DNA of 64,000 nt from assembly GCA_025059995.1 (NCBI GenBank), contig JANXCF010000010.1, positions 1 through 64,000 of the forward strand. Reading direction: 5' to 3'. Below the pieces are notes generated by a model. That model was not told where the DNA came from, did no database searches, and saw only the letters and a program-made list of their open reading frames with translations. A program made the translations under genes and the position numbers. Below are positions 35,591 to 45,382 of the stretch, piece by piece. The DNA comes from Leptospiraceae bacterium (lineage in GTDB: Bacteria; Spirochaetota; Leptospiria; Leptospirales; Leptonemataceae). Position 1 is the stretch's first letter. Each line of letters starts with the position of its first letter.

Positions 35591-36601
35591 CTAATGGCTG
35601 GGCAGGGAGGATTCGAACCTCCGAATGTCAGAACCAAAATCTGATGCCTTACCGCTTGGCGACTGCCCAGTGAGTATCCGAAAAGGAGAAAAACTTCTGC
35701 TTGAATCCATTTTATTTAGAAATCTTAGGGACTCAATCATTTTTTTCTTGTCGTTATACAAAGAAAAAAGAGCTGAACCACTACCTGTCATTCTTGTCAA
35801 CAGGGGTTGAGTTTTCATCAGATTTTCTTTGCATTCCCAAAGTTCAGGATAGAGATTCAAAACTGGTTCTTCAAAATCATTTCTTGTGAAATTAAAAAAA
35901 TTTTCTATATTCTCGTTAAGAAAATTTGATAATTGTTTTTTTTGATTCGTATAATCAAATCCCTTCTTATCTAAAGGGCGTTTCAACATTTCATATGCTA
36001 ATTTTGTAGAAACAGAAATCTCATTCAAACACAAAATGCCATATAAACCAGAGAATATCGCCGAATTTTTCAAAGGTTCTATGATTTCTCCACGACCCAT
36101 TACCCAACTTGGCTTATTGTATAGAAAAAAGGGAATATCAGAACCAAGAGAAATGGCAACATCATAAGCTTCGTTAAAATTCAAAATCCCTACTTTTACC
36201 AAAAATCTTAATAAAGCACCTACATTTCCCGAACCACCACCCAAACCTGAGCCCGGAGGAATTTTTTTGTATAACCTTATCGAAAGCTTAGGGATTTTGA
36301 ATCCTTTCGTTAAAAGTATTTCAAAAAGTTTATAGATCAAATTTTTTTTGAAATTTCCTTTCTCCGAAACTTCTTCGAATTCAAGTCTTGGTTTTTTTAA
36401 CGAAATGAGGTTTATGCTTTGAAATTCTATCTTATCAGGCTCTGTAAGAAAGTTATCTGTATTTAGAATAATTCGTAAACGATCTCCAAAAGAAACAGGA
36501 AGAAAAAGGCTTAAAATGTTGTGAAATCCATCCTCCCTTTTATTCAAAACATGTAGAAATAAATTGATTTTGGCATTCGAAATCTCATCATAAACTTTCA
36601 T
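35591..36601 (-). CDS. ispE: 4-diphosphocytidyl-2-C-methyl-D-erythritol kinase; frame runs through tRNA-Gln
   Basis: GHMP kinase of the MEP pathway. It starts [20 protein letters not shown], and the ATP loop is [40 protein letters not shown] and [17 protein letters not shown] follow. The natural end appears near residue 310 (FSPFRILT). No stop occurs there: the frame continues for about 25 codons ([20 protein letters not shown]) that are the tRNA-Gln gene itself, stopping at 35591. Its ATG overlaps the rpmG stop (ATGA). Confidence 0.93.
   Translation of the reverse strand: MKVYDEISNAKINLFLHVLNKREDGFHNILSLFLPVSFGDRLRIILNTDNFLTEPDKIEFQSINLISLKKPRLEFEEVSEKGNFKKNLIYKLFEILLTKGFKIPKLSIRLYKKIPPGSGLGGGSGNVGALLRFLVKVGILNFNEAYDVAISLGSDIPFFLYNKPSWVMGRGEIIEPLKNSAIFSGLYGILCLNEISVSTKLAYEMLKRPLDKKGFDYTNQKKQLSNFLNENIENFFNFTRNDFEEPVLNLYPELWECKENLMKTQPLLTRMTGSGSALFSLYNDKKKMIESLRFLNKMDSSRSFSPFRILTGQSPSGKASDFGSDIRRFESSLPSH
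35595..35669 (-). tRNA. tRNA-Gln (anticodon TTG), CCA encoded
   Basis: Acceptor stem TGGGCAG/CTGCCCA with G-CCA at the 3' end. D-arm GCC/GGC; anticodon stem TCAGA/TCTGA with loop TTTTGGT, giving TTG; T-arm GGAGG-TTCGAAT-CCTCC. It lies inside the 3' end of the ispE frame on the same strand. Unlike the three tRNA-Ser genes in this window, it encodes CCA. Confidence 0.96.
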
Positions 36602-36756
36602 TTAGAGATTTTCTTCTCAACAAACTTGACGTGTTTTCTTACAATAGGGTCGTATTTTCGAACTTCTAATTTCGAAGTTTGCTTTTTCTTGTTTTTTGTT
36701 GTGGTATAAAAATAGCCTGTTTTTGCTGTTGATTCTAATTTGATTATTTCTCTCAT
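36598..36756 (-). CDS. rpmG: 50S ribosomal protein L33
   Basis: 52 residues: [20 protein letters not shown] at the start and [16 protein letters not shown] near the end, the standard L33 pattern (the zinc-free form, no CxxC). TGA at 36598-36600 overlaps the ispE ATG. It heads rpmG-ispE-tRNA-Gln-glmU-prs. Upstream (36757-36805) is AT-rich with a TTGACG that could be a -35. Confidence 0.95.
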   Translation of the reverse strand: MREIIKLESTAKTGYFYTTTKNKKKQTSKLEVRKYDPIVRKHVKFVEKKISK

Positions 36757-36805
36757 GTGGTTATATTTTTTATGATCAATAAAACGTCAACTTTTATAAA
36801 GAAAG

Positions 36806-36836
36806 CTAAGACGCACTCTGATAAGAGTGCTCTTAG
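36806..36836 (-). terminator. Intrinsic terminator for the secreted-protein gene at 36833
   Basis: Read on the minus strand: CTAAGA-GCACTCT, loop TATC, AGAGTGC-(G)-TCTTAG, then a pyrimidine-rich CTTTCTTTAT. The stem has 13 pairs with one bulge. The stop codon of the 36833 gene lies in the 5' arm. Confidence 0.7.
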
Positions 36837-37747
36837 TACTCCATTGACTCAATTAGGTATTCAAGAACTTTTTGATTATATTCATTTGAATCTCTTTTAG
36901 CGAAACCATCCACCATTCGGTAAAGAATATTGAAATGATCAAGAAGAATCAAATGAAAATCCCTTTTAAATTCAACCCTATGAGGATAATTTGGTGTATT
37001 ATGCATACTACCTAGTATAATTACATTCGTTGGTTTTTGATTATATCGATGTAAAATAACAACATCATCAAGCCCATCTGTTTCTGGACTTGGATCAATC
37101 ACTAATTCAACATCTTTTATTCCTTCTCTGATGTTATCTCTAACAATACGAGATACTACCATGGTCATTCGAAAATCCTGAGGAATATCAATTACACCTT
37201 GGTTTACTCTTTCATAAAATAAAGTTAGTGACTTTCTTCTTGAACCAATTACTTCTCTGGTTGGTGAATTTTCATCATAGATAAAATCAAACTGAGTGAG
37301 CTCAATCCCATCTCTTTGTTTAAACTGTAATTGTGGAACTTGAACACCTTGACTCACAACATAGTCAATTCGTTCTTTTATTTTTGCTAGGGTTTCTTCT
37401 GTAGTACCAAAACCAACTAACAAGAATTCAGGAGTTTCTTTTACATAGCGTATATAGGTATTTCTTGGAGTATAAATGATATTTTTAAGAGTATGACGAA
37501 AATCTAAAGGATCTTCTCTATGTTTGAAAAACTTCGCTCTATCATCTTTGGCAAGATTTATTAACGGCCCAAATATAGATAAGCGTTTGTATGCATCCGC
37601 TATATTTCTATCCAATATTTTTTCTGTTTGTTGTAGGTCCGGGTATTCTTTTCTTTCTTCTTCTCTATCAATCAGTTTTTGCTGCCCAAAAACGTAGGTT
37701 GTCATCACAAAAAAAATGAGTATATACTTCCAAATCTTTACTTTCAT
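36833..37747 (-). CDS. Secreted protein of unknown function (304 aa)
   Basis: A signal peptide (IWKYILIFFVMTTYVFGQ, about 5-22) is followed by a charged helical region (about 25-75, ILDRNIADAYKRLSIFGPLI). Mixed alpha/beta follows, with VIDPSPETDGLDDVVILHRY late in the protein. No lipobox, no C-terminal beta-barrel aromatic. Shine-Dalgarno GAGGAG decides the ATG at 37747. A periplasmic protein, with its own terminator. Leptospiral flagellar-sheath proteins (FlaA, FcpA, FcpB) were considered because they are secreted and of this size, but I cannot support a match. Confidence 0.8.
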   Translation of the reverse strand: MKVKIWKYILIFFVMTTYVFGQQKLIDREEERKEYPDLQQTEKILDRNIADAYKRLSIFGPLINLAKDDRAKFFKHREDPLDFRHTLKNIIYTPRNTYIRYVKETPEFLLVGFGTTEETLAKIKERIDYVVSQGVQVPQLQFKQRDGIELTQFDFIYDENSPTREVIGSRRKSLTLFYERVNQGVIDIPQDFRMTMVVSRIVRDNIREGIKDVELVIDPSPETDGLDDVVILHRYNQKPTNVIILGSMHNTPNYPHRVEFKRDFHLILLDHFNILYRMVDGFAKRDSNEYNQKVLEYLIESMEY

Positions 37748-37809
37748 AACCACTCCTCTTTTTAATTATAGGTATTTTCGCTTTACGAATTTAATGAATT
37801 TAAGAATTT

Positions 37810-38130
37810 TTATTTTTTTTCTCCTGAATTTTGTTCGGTATTAGATTTTTCTACGGGAATATTTGGGGGTGTTTCTTCTGGAATAGTGATTTTTCTTCGT
37901 GGTTCAGCAAATAAAATTGCCAACAAAATCGCAAAAACAAAAAAAAGAGCTATCCCCCACCAAGTGATTTTCTCTACAATATCCATAGTAGAAGCACCAA
38001 ATGGAGTATTTGATGCACCCCCCATAATACCTAAACTCCCCCCTTTACCAGATTGAATTAAAATAAAAAACATCAAAACAAAACTCAGTATAATAAAAAT
38101 AACTATCAACGCCATTTTGAGAAATTCCAT
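37810..38130 (-). CDS. secG: Protein translocase subunit SecG
   Basis: About 106 residues from ATG at 38130. Two membrane helices (ALIVIFIILSFVLMFFILIQ and WWGIALFFVFAILLAILFA) flank the SecG loop QSGKGGSLGIMGGASNTPFG. A charged C-terminal tail follows (ETPPNIPVEKSNTEQNSGEK). It stimulates SecYEG/SecA protein export in the inner membrane. It precedes the secreted-protein gene in the same direction. Confidence 0.93.
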   Translation of the reverse strand: MEFLKMALIVIFIILSFVLMFFILIQSGKGGSLGIMGGASNTPFGASTMDIVEKITWWGIALFFVFAILLAILFAEPRRKITIPEETPPNIPVEKSNTEQNSGEKK

Positions 38131-38200
38131 GACATTATACCCAAGCAAAAAAATCAATTATCAAGAAAAATTTCATTTAGTCCTTGTAAATCATTTCTTT

Positions 38201-39073
38201 TTATAATTCCATCGTATTTAATTTTTCCATGATTTTTACTAAGCTGGCAAAATCTTCTTCTCCATAACCTTCATTCATACCTGCATTGTAGATTGACTTT
38301 AGTCCCATCGATAAGGGAAGAGCTACTTGATGCTTGATTGCTTGTTGTATAGCATGGTTGACATCTTTGTTCATGTTCTTCAAAGAAAAATGAGGTTCAA
38401 AATTCTTTTGTTTTGCTAACGACATTTTGGCTTCCAAAATAGGAGAATTTACAGCTGAATTTTGGAGAATTTCATAAAAAACTTCAAAATCAACTCCCTG
38501 CTTTTTAGCTAAGAAAAATCCTTCTATAAGGATTTGATACACGCCCGCTTGAACCAAATTCAAAGCAATCTTGGCTCTTTGTCCGTAGGAAACTGGTCCA
38601 CAAAAAATTGTCTTTCTACCACAGGTTTCAAAAAGATCTTTGCCAGCTTCATAATCCTCTTTTGTTCCCCCCATCATATATAAAATCTGACCTGCTAAGG
38701 CGGCGTTTTTACTTCCCGTCATGGGTGCATCAAAAAAGCGGACCCCTATTGATTTTGCCTCTTCAAACATCCGAAGGGTTAACTCAGGAGAAGTGGTCCC
38801 AGTATCGACAATAACTTTCTGTGGTGTTCCCAAAAAATCAGGATGAAAAAAAATCTTTTCAACAACGGAATCCTCAGTTAAGCAAAGTACAGTCAAATCA
38901 CTATCTTTCACAGCTTCTTTCAAAGAATCCGTAATGATTGTATGTTGGTTTTGTAAGTCCTGAATTTTTTTTGGATTCCTTGCATAAAGTTTTAGACGGT
39001 ATCCTTTTTTTTGAAGGTTGATGGCCATCCCCCTACCCATGATTCCTACACCAATGATACTTATGGTTTTCAT
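38201..39073 (-). CDS. Beta-hydroxyacid dehydrogenase (3-hydroxyisobutyrate dehydrogenase family)
   Basis: NAD(P)-dependent, 290 residues. Rossmann start ISIIGVGIMGRGMAINLQKK; substrate motif FFDAPMTGSKNAALAGQI; catalytic-lysine helix GQRAKIALNLVQAGVY; cofactor-domain segment HFSLKNMNKDVNHAI. Family members reduce or oxidise 3-hydroxyisobutyrate, tartronate semialdehyde or succinic semialdehyde; which one cannot be decided. Confidence 0.88.
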   Translation of the reverse strand: MKTISIIGVGIMGRGMAINLQKKGYRLKLYARNPKKIQDLQNQHTIITDSLKEAVKDSDLTVLCLTEDSVVEKIFFHPDFLGTPQKVIVDTGTTSPELTLRMFEEAKSIGVRFFDAPMTGSKNAALAGQILYMMGGTKEDYEAGKDLFETCGRKTIFCGPVSYGQRAKIALNLVQAGVYQILIEGFFLAKKQGVDFEVFYEILQNSAVNSPILEAKMSLAKQKNFEPHFSLKNMNKDVNHAIQQAIKHQVALPLSMGLKSIYNAGMNEGYGEEDFASLVKIMEKLNTMEL

Positions 39074-39150
39074 CTTTTACCTCTTTTGACGTTTAGTGCT
39101 TTAAAAAGAAAGTAAGGTTTTCCCTTACTTTCCCGAGTCAAGCTTTACAT

Positions 39151-41965
39151 TTATGAAGAATAGAGAATGCTACTAACGCCATTTTGGTTTTTAACTATGA
39201 TTTGGTTTTGGAAACGCTTTTTCATGTATTCAACATGGGTAATGATACCAATTTGTCTTTTTCTATTTTTAATCATCTTCAAGAAATACTCCTCAAGAGT
39301 TGAGATCACTGAATCTAATGTTCCCTCATCAAGGCTTCCAAAACCTTCATCAACAAAGAGAAAATCAAACTCAAGACCTGCGGTTCTTTGTCGAAACATA
39401 TCGTTTAACCCCAATGCCAACGCCAAACTCACGTAAAACGTTTCTCCTCCAGATAGTTCGTTAATGTTTCGCTCAACCCCATTATAAGAATCAAAGACCT
39501 TAATCCCTAAGCCTAATTTCTTTTGACGTGCTTCAATTTTTTCATCCGTATAAAACAACTCATATCGATTCGTAATAGATTTTAAACGTTCATTGGCATT
39601 CCTCAAAACTAAATCAAAGTAAACGTTTAAAATATACTTATCAAAAGAAATTCTTTTCAGATTCTTTCCTTCTCCCTTGAGGATCTGGGTTAACTGATTG
39701 ACAATATCATATTCATTTTTTTGTTGTTTATATTTTTCAATTGAATTAACAAATTCATCACGATCTTTCTTTAAACTCTCGATCTTACTTAATAATTTTC
39801 CTATTTCTTGATTGATACTCGTTAATTCTTCTTCTATTGAAGAAGTAGAGTTTTTTATGTCTTCTATTTCCTTTTCAATCTTAGCTTTTTCACTATTTTT
39901 TTGTTCAATTGTTTGTTGAATTTCATTGTCATTGAATTCAGGAAGTTTATCTAGAATTTGATTGTATAATTGATTTTTTTGTGGTTCTATATCGGTTTTT
40001 TGTTCATCGAATTCTTTTACTTCCTTTTCTATATTATCTAACTCTTCACTTTCGATATAAAAATTTTCAATATCACTTTTCTTTAATCCCCTTTGTTTAA
40101 GATGATTTTCAAGTTTTTCTTCAAGTTCTTCTAAATTTTTTTCATATTCTTTAATATTATCTTTCAACTTTGATTTTTCCCCTTCTAATTTTCCAATCTC
40201 TTCAGATATCCCTATGATTTGTTCTTGAATTTTATCAAATTCTTTAATTTCATTTTCTAATTCTTTTTTTCTTTCGTTTAACTTATTCTTTAGTTCCATT
40301 ACGTTGTTTTTTTCAATAATATCATGTAAATCCGGATAGTATTGTTTAGCAAATTCTTTTAGTGAATTTCTTACTGAAAGCTCTTCTGAAAATTTATTTA
40401 TTATTTCTTCTTTATTTATTTTTTCATCAATGGCTTTAATTTGTTTTTCTAACTCATCAATCTTTTCTTTTAATTTATTTCTTTCTTTCAATAATTTTTC
40501 AGGCTCAAATGTTTCTGCAGACTTGTACGGTTGAGGATGCTCTAAAGAACCACAAACTGGACAAGGTTCTCCTTCTTTTAAACCACTTGAAAATTTGACT
40601 TTAAAAATATCTTCTAATGAATGTTCAATCTTATCTAACTTAATTTTGTATTGGTTTTTTTGTTCTTCCATATTTTCTTTTTTTTGTTTTTGGGAGTTTA
40701 AATTTTTGATTTCTTCTTGTAGTTTTTCAAAATTTGGTATTTTATTGAGTATATCATCTATTTTATACTTTTGGTACTCCTTTGATTTTTTTTCCCCTTC
40801 CTTTCCTTCTAACTCTTTTTTTTTTATCATCAAGTTCCTTTTGTTTTTTCTGTTTTTCCTTTTCTTTTGCATTGATCTCTTCTTGAGATTTTTTAATATC
40901 ATTTTCTAACTTTTCAATTTGTTTGAAGATTGGGTATAAATCCGAAACCTTTCTCGCATTTTCGATTTTTTCTTTTTTTTGCTTTATCTCTTCTTGCTTT
41001 GATAAGATTTTTTCCTGGTATTCCTTTACTTTTTTATCATATTTATTCAAATCCTTGATGATGTCCTCGATTTTTTTCTTTTCATCTTTTTTCTCATTTT
41101 CCTGTTGACTCAAGTTTTTTTTCTTTTCTTCTTTACCTCGTTTTGATTCTTCTAAATTTTTCTTTTGATTTTCTAATTCTTGTATTTTCAGGTCAAATTC
41201 CGAAATCACATGATTGTCTTCAATGGATTTCTTGATTAAATTTCTTTCTAAAATTGTCTCTAAATCATTTCTTTTTAATTCAATTTCCTTCTCTAACTGC
41301 TTTCTTTTCTCATCAATAAAATTAATAAATTTTTCATAGAAATCTAATTGAAATACTTTAGCAAGGAAATCAGCTCTTTCGTCTGATTTCAACTTCAAGA
41401 AGTCGCTAAACCTATTTTGAGGTATTACCACAATTTTTTGAAACTGATCTAAAAATTTTTCAGTAAAATCTTTTATTTCAATTCCTCCGAAAAAGGGCAA
41501 CTTTTGCATAGGTCCCGATTTAGTACTAAGAATTTCTGTTTCAGTTTCGAATTTGATTTTTTTTAGTAATTCCTCTTTATCCAATTCTTGTAGAGACTTT
41601 ATTGAACCTTTTAATTTTTTATCTTCTTTTTTAAAATTGTATTTTGTATATCGTTTAATAGTATAGATTTTGCCATTATACTCGAATTCTAACTCAACTT
41701 TCGATAAATAATTTTTTTTCGTTTTCTGAGAACTCAAATAACCAAGAGAGTTGAGTACTTGAGCATTTATATGCTCATAATTTTTCAAACCATCTTTATA
41801 CTCACCAAAAAGGGCAAATTGTATGGCATCTAAAATTGTAGATTTCCCCGCCCCTGTGTTTCCAACAATAAGAAAGATTTGATTCTCAGGTAATCTTGTA
41901 AAATCTATTGTAATTTGATCTTTATAGGATTTGAAACCTTCTAAGGTTAACTTTCTCAATTTCAT
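39151..41965 (-). CDS. sbcC: DNA repair exonuclease subunit SbcC, frame interrupted at an A10 run
   Basis: SMC-like ATPase partner of SbcD, processing DNA ends and hairpins. The N-terminal part starts at ATG 41965 with FKSYKDQITIDF and Walker A GNTGAGKST, and runs through coiled coil to an A10 run at 40816-40825. After it, frame 1 ends at 40763 (RVRRKGRGKK...) while a +1 frame continues naturally (ELEGKEGEKKSKEYQ...). The second part has zinc hook EPCPVCGSLEHPQP, signature NELSGGETFYVSLALALGL and Walker B FDFLFVDEGFGSLD, ending at 39151. Removing one A restores a single frame of about 937 residues. Either slippage makes full product, the gene is dead, or the run length is misread. Confidence 0.9.
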
Positions 41966-41966
41966 T

Positions 41967-43220
41967 TTAACCTCCTATTATTAAATCTCCTTTTTTAAAT
42001 TCATCATAGTATTGCTTAATGATTTTTATGAATTCATCTCTTGGTAATGAAGTGTCATCATCTGATGTTTTCTCGAGGGTTGGCTCTTTTTTTGGTGATG
42101 TAGCATCAGTTTCTTCTTTCTGAGTCTGAGTTACATAGTCTAAAAACTTGGAAAATAGTTGTTCAATCGATAGTTCATGAACTTCTTCATAAGTAAGGTT
42201 ATATTGCCAACTCCTCAAATTTGAAATTAATTCTTCATACGTAATGGATACTATGTTATTAAAATAGTTAGATAATTCGTCCTTCAAACGAGCTCGTTCA
42301 TGATAAGAAAGGGAAGTATCTTTTATATTGATAAAAACAAAATCGTCTTTGTGTTGATGATATTTTGAATTGTTAATGATATTCGATTTAGTGTCCTCAA
42401 TATAGACTACGTCCCTCATGGGTTTAAGTGGGATTAATTTTGTTTGAAATGTTTTCCCATCCCATTCATGCAGAAGAATCCCTTTGGTATGAGAAACTTC
42501 CCTCTCAGAGTACTTATAAATAGAACCCGAATAGTAAATTGAATCTGAAAACTTTAAATGCTTGTGAAAATGCCCAAGTAAAACCAACTTGAATTTTTTA
42601 AAAACCTCAGCCGAGACCAATCCTACATTTCCATAAGTATCATCTTCAGAAGTTTTGTCTTCTGAATAACCCATATAATCTATCGCAGCGTGAGTAATCA
42701 AAATTGGAATCCCATGATCTATTTCTAAAGAAGAGAACAGAGTTTCGTAAACTCCCTTATGATCATCGACTCTATGATCAGGAAATTGCTGGTTGAAATC
42801 AAAAATACGAATAAATGGAATAACATAAAAATCAAAATCAAAACCATTTTTGTGGATGGGAATTTTTAATGGCTTTGGCTCTTTCGTTGATGGTAGTTTG
42901 GATATGATTTTTAGATTTTCTACCATTAGTTGGGAACCAAAATTGAGCTTGTCAGAAGAATCATGATTTCCGTTAATGATGATGAAGGTGGTTCCTGGAT
43001 GAGATTTCACTGCTTTTACTAAAAATTCATCGAATAAATTTACGGCTTCGTCTGAGGGATTATAATGCTGATAAATATCCCCAGCCAAAACAAAAACATC
43101 TGGCTTTAATTCATTAAGCTTTTCTATGATTTGATTGAGTAATTCCCTTTGAACCTCAAAAAGGGATATTTCATGAAATTTCTTTCCAAGATGCCAGTCA
43201 GCTGTATGCAAAATTTTCAT
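41967..43220 (-). CDS. sbcD: DNA repair exonuclease subunit SbcD
   Basis: Calcineurin-like nuclease. Phosphoesterase motifs: ILHTADWHLGKK (I), VFVLAGDIYQHYNPS (II), IIINGNHDSSDKL (III), PILITHAAIDYMG and LVLLGHFHKHLKF (IV/V). The C-terminal third includes a capping domain and an acidic tail. 417 residues is normal. A Shine-Dalgarno for sbcC (GGAGG) lies in its last codons and its stop is one base from the sbcC ATG. Confidence 0.95.
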   Translation of the reverse strand: MKILHTADWHLGKKFHEISLFEVQRELLNQIIEKLNELKPDVFVLAGDIYQHYNPSDEAVNLFDEFLVKAVKSHPGTTFIIINGNHDSSDKLNFGSQLMVENLKIISKLPSTKEPKPLKIPIHKNGFDFDFYVIPFIRIFDFNQQFPDHRVDDHKGVYETLFSSLEIDHGIPILITHAAIDYMGYSEDKTSEDDTYGNVGLVSAEVFKKFKLVLLGHFHKHLKFSDSIYYSGSIYKYSEREVSHTKGILLHEWDGKTFQTKLIPLKPMRDVVYIEDTKSNIINNSKYHQHKDDFVFINIKDTSLSYHERARLKDELSNYFNNIVSITYEELISNLRSWQYNLTYEEVHELSIEQLFSKFLDYVTQTQKEETDATSPKKEPTLEKTSDDDTSLPRDEFIKIIKQYYDEFKKGDLIIGG

Positions 43221-43338
43221 AAATTCCTCCTAATATATAGCAAGACGAGATAGGTTTTGTTTCAATTCTTTAGGAATTTTTTTCTACCGGATTCAGATTT
43301 TTTTACTTTGGAATATTGTTTTAGGAGAAAGAAGTTAT

Positions 43339-43989
43339 TTAACTACCATATCCTATTCGTTTTTTTCTGAGTTCTCGGATTTCTTGTTTTCGGTATTCGG
43401 GGAGTTTTTGGATATTTCCTATAGAGTGGGCTATACACAAAATCTTAGCCGTGTGTTCCAAGAGCTCCATTTTGTTGTAGGCTACCCAGATGCTACTTCC
43501 AAATGTAATAGCACCATGATGAGAAAGTAAAATAGCCTCCGAATCCAAAAATGGCTCAAGGGCATGAAACATCTCTATCGTTCCCGTTAAAGCATAAGGT
43601 GCCGTTGGAACATCACCTAAGATCAAATGAACCTCAGGTAAATCCGTATCCATAAAAGAAATTCCATTCAATGTAGCAGCAATACAATAGGGTGGATGCG
43701 CATGCACAATGGCTTTTATGTTTGGTCGTGATTTGTAAATGTTAAGATGCATGGGCAATTCTGTTGAGGGTTTTTTTTGATGGGATTCCAATACATTCCC
43801 CTCGAAGTCAACTACCACGAAATCATGAATACTTAGATTTCCTTTGTGAACCGCAGATGCGGTAATTATGATTTTCCCCTCATACTGAATCGAGAGGTTT
43901 CCCTCTAATGCTACAATCATGCCTTTTTCGTATAACCGTTTTCCTACTTCAATCACATCTTGTAGCAATCCCATCAATTCTACGTTCAT
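43339..43989 (-). CDS. Class II aldolase (FucA/AraD/MtnB-like)
   Basis: Zinc-dependent aldolase/epimerase/dehydratase. Metal ligands: HAHPPYCIA (two His) and SHHGAITFG (third His). The catalytic Glu lies in PSTELPMHLNI, and VALEGNLSIQYEG holds the phosphate-binding loop. About 216 residues, fitting fuculose-phosphate aldolase. With mtnA in the same genome, a 5-deoxyribulose-1-P aldolase or MtnB role is possible but unproven. ATG at 43989 is 2 bases after the previous stop; GTG at 44010 is also in frame. Confidence 0.82.
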   Translation of the reverse strand: MNVELMGLLQDVIEVGKRLYEKGMIVALEGNLSIQYEGKIIITASAVHKGNLSIHDFVVVDFEGNVLESHQKKPSTELPMHLNIYKSRPNIKAIVHAHPPYCIAATLNGISFMDTDLPEVHLILGDVPTAPYALTGTIEMFHALEPFLDSEAILLSHHGAITFGSSIWVAYNKMELLEHTAKILCIAHSIGNIQKLPEYRKQEIRELRKKRIGYGS

Positions 43990-43991
43990 AA

Positions 43992-44426
43992 TCAGTATGG
44001 AGAATTCCACGTAGGAGTTTTTGTAGTTGTAGTTTTTTCTAACTCAAAATTTAGTTTTTCCGAAATTTGATTCCATTCCTCTTGCTGAATGGCACTTGTG
44101 ATAACCCACAGAAAGAAAAACGTCATATAAGCAAAAACATCCAAAATCACAACTATTAGTGAAGTATTACTTCCCTCGAGTTGGTGCCTACTTCGGATTT
44201 GATGTAGGATTGTAGAAATTTTATAATCAACAAAAATTCCCCACACACCAAACGTGAACAGTGATAGCAAAAAATCCAACCTAAAAGAATTTCCTGTAGG
44301 AGTTGTTCCTGTGGCTATGCGAATTTCTTTATAAATCTGAGCATACCAATAAATCAAATACAACCCAAACGTAATCAAAGACATAACCACAACAAACAGA
44401 GGAGAACGTTTTTTAAAACTCTTCAT
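43992..44426 (-). CDS. DUF4234 membrane protein
   Basis: 144 residues with helices about 8-28 (LFVVVMSLITFGLYLIYWYA), 50-70 (LLSLFTFGVWGIFVDY) and 88-112 (LIVVILDVFAYMTFFFLWV). The pattern of a T-F-G-x-Y/W followed by YW is that of DUF4234, whose function is unknown. It sits directly upstream of the class II aldolase gene. Confidence 0.7.
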   Translation of the reverse strand: MKSFKKRSPLFVVVMSLITFGLYLIYWYAQIYKEIRIATGTTPTGNSFRLDFLLSLFTFGVWGIFVDYKISTILHQIRSRHQLEGSNTSLIVVILDVFAYMTFFFLWVITSAIQQEEWNQISEKLNFELEKTTTTKTPTWNSPY

Positions 44427-44467
44427 GATTACGTGTTCGTGTTTCGCTTCGAAATGTAAAGGAGATT

Positions 44468-45268
44468 TTAAAATTCAGCTGCATGGGTAGTCTTTGAGCT
44501 TGAAGCAATCCCTCGTTTTGATTTTTCGATAAAATCAATCAAAATTTGGATGTCAGGATCATTGGGAAACTGAAGCTTCAATTCTTCTAACGCTTTGGAT
44601 ATGGAGAATTCGCTTTTATATAAAATCTTATATGCTTGTTTGATTTTTCTTTTTTGTTCTTCAGTAAAATTTGCTCTACGTAGTCCCACTATATTTATCC
44701 CTACGATTTCTGCGGGATTGCCATCTGCCATCATGTATGGGGGTATATCCTGCACCACTTTTGCTAATCCCCCAATAATGCTATAATCTCCCACACGACA
44801 AAATTGATGTATCCCTACATGACCACTAATAAATGCTCGGTTCCCAATTTCTACATGTCCTGCTAAAACGGAACTATGAACCAAAATATTTCGATTTCCA
44901 ATTTTACAATCATGAGCTATGTGCACAGAACCCATAATATAATTTTCATCTCCTATCCTCGTGGGTTCTTCTTTTGTGCTACGATGAAGGTTTGCGTACT
45001 CTCTGATGATGTTATGATTTCCAATCACAATCTTTGTTTTTTTTTTGGGATCAAAAGAAATGTCCTGCGGTAACCCTCCAATGTTTGCATAAGAAAAAAT
45101 TTGGTTATTCTCCCCAATAATTGTTCCCGAGTGAATGTAGCAATAAGCACCAATTGTAGTATTTTTTCCAATGACCACATCGTCTTCGATAATAGTATAG
45201 GCTCCGATTTCTACATTTTCGTGGATTTCCGCTTTTGGACTTACAATAGCCGTTGGATGAATCTTCAT
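44468..45268 (-). CDS. lpxA: Acyl-ACP--UDP-aminosugar O-acyltransferase
   Basis: First lipid A enzyme. 266 residues of left-handed beta-helix starting MKIHPTAIVSPKAEIHENVE. Catalytic-region SVHIAHDCKIGNRNI is followed by HVGIHQFCRVGDYSIIGGLA, and the helical C-terminus begins NIVGLRRANFTEEQK, all standard for LpxA. Leptospira LpxA uses a UDP-diamino sugar, but the amino group preference cannot be judged here. ATG at 45268 is chosen over TTG at 45271. Confidence 0.95.
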   Translation of the reverse strand: MKIHPTAIVSPKAEIHENVEIGAYTIIEDDVVIGKNTTIGAYCYIHSGTIIGENNQIFSYANIGGLPQDISFDPKKKTKIVIGNHNIIREYANLHRSTKEEPTRIGDENYIMGSVHIAHDCKIGNRNILVHSSVLAGHVEIGNRAFISGHVGIHQFCRVGDYSIIGGLAKVVQDIPPYMMADGNPAEIVGINIVGLRRANFTEEQKRKIKQAYKILYKSEFSISKALEELKLQFPNDPDIQILIDFIEKSKRGIASSSKTTHAAEF

Positions 45269-45382
45269 CAAAGCAAACTTTTTTGTTTATCAACTATGAG
45301 CAAACGAATTTCAAATCATACAAAGCTAATAAGTTTTAATAATTAAAATTGATATAAAACCTAATCAAAAAAATTTACCCTT

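Noticed and set aside
36833-37747. Naming this gene fcpA or flaA
   Set aside because: Size and signal peptide alone do not justify it; no family motif could be recalled with certainty.
39167-40909. Plus-strand frames opposite sbcC
   Set aside because: Low-complexity Phe/Ser/Leu translations that are shadows of a Lys/Glu-rich coiled coil.
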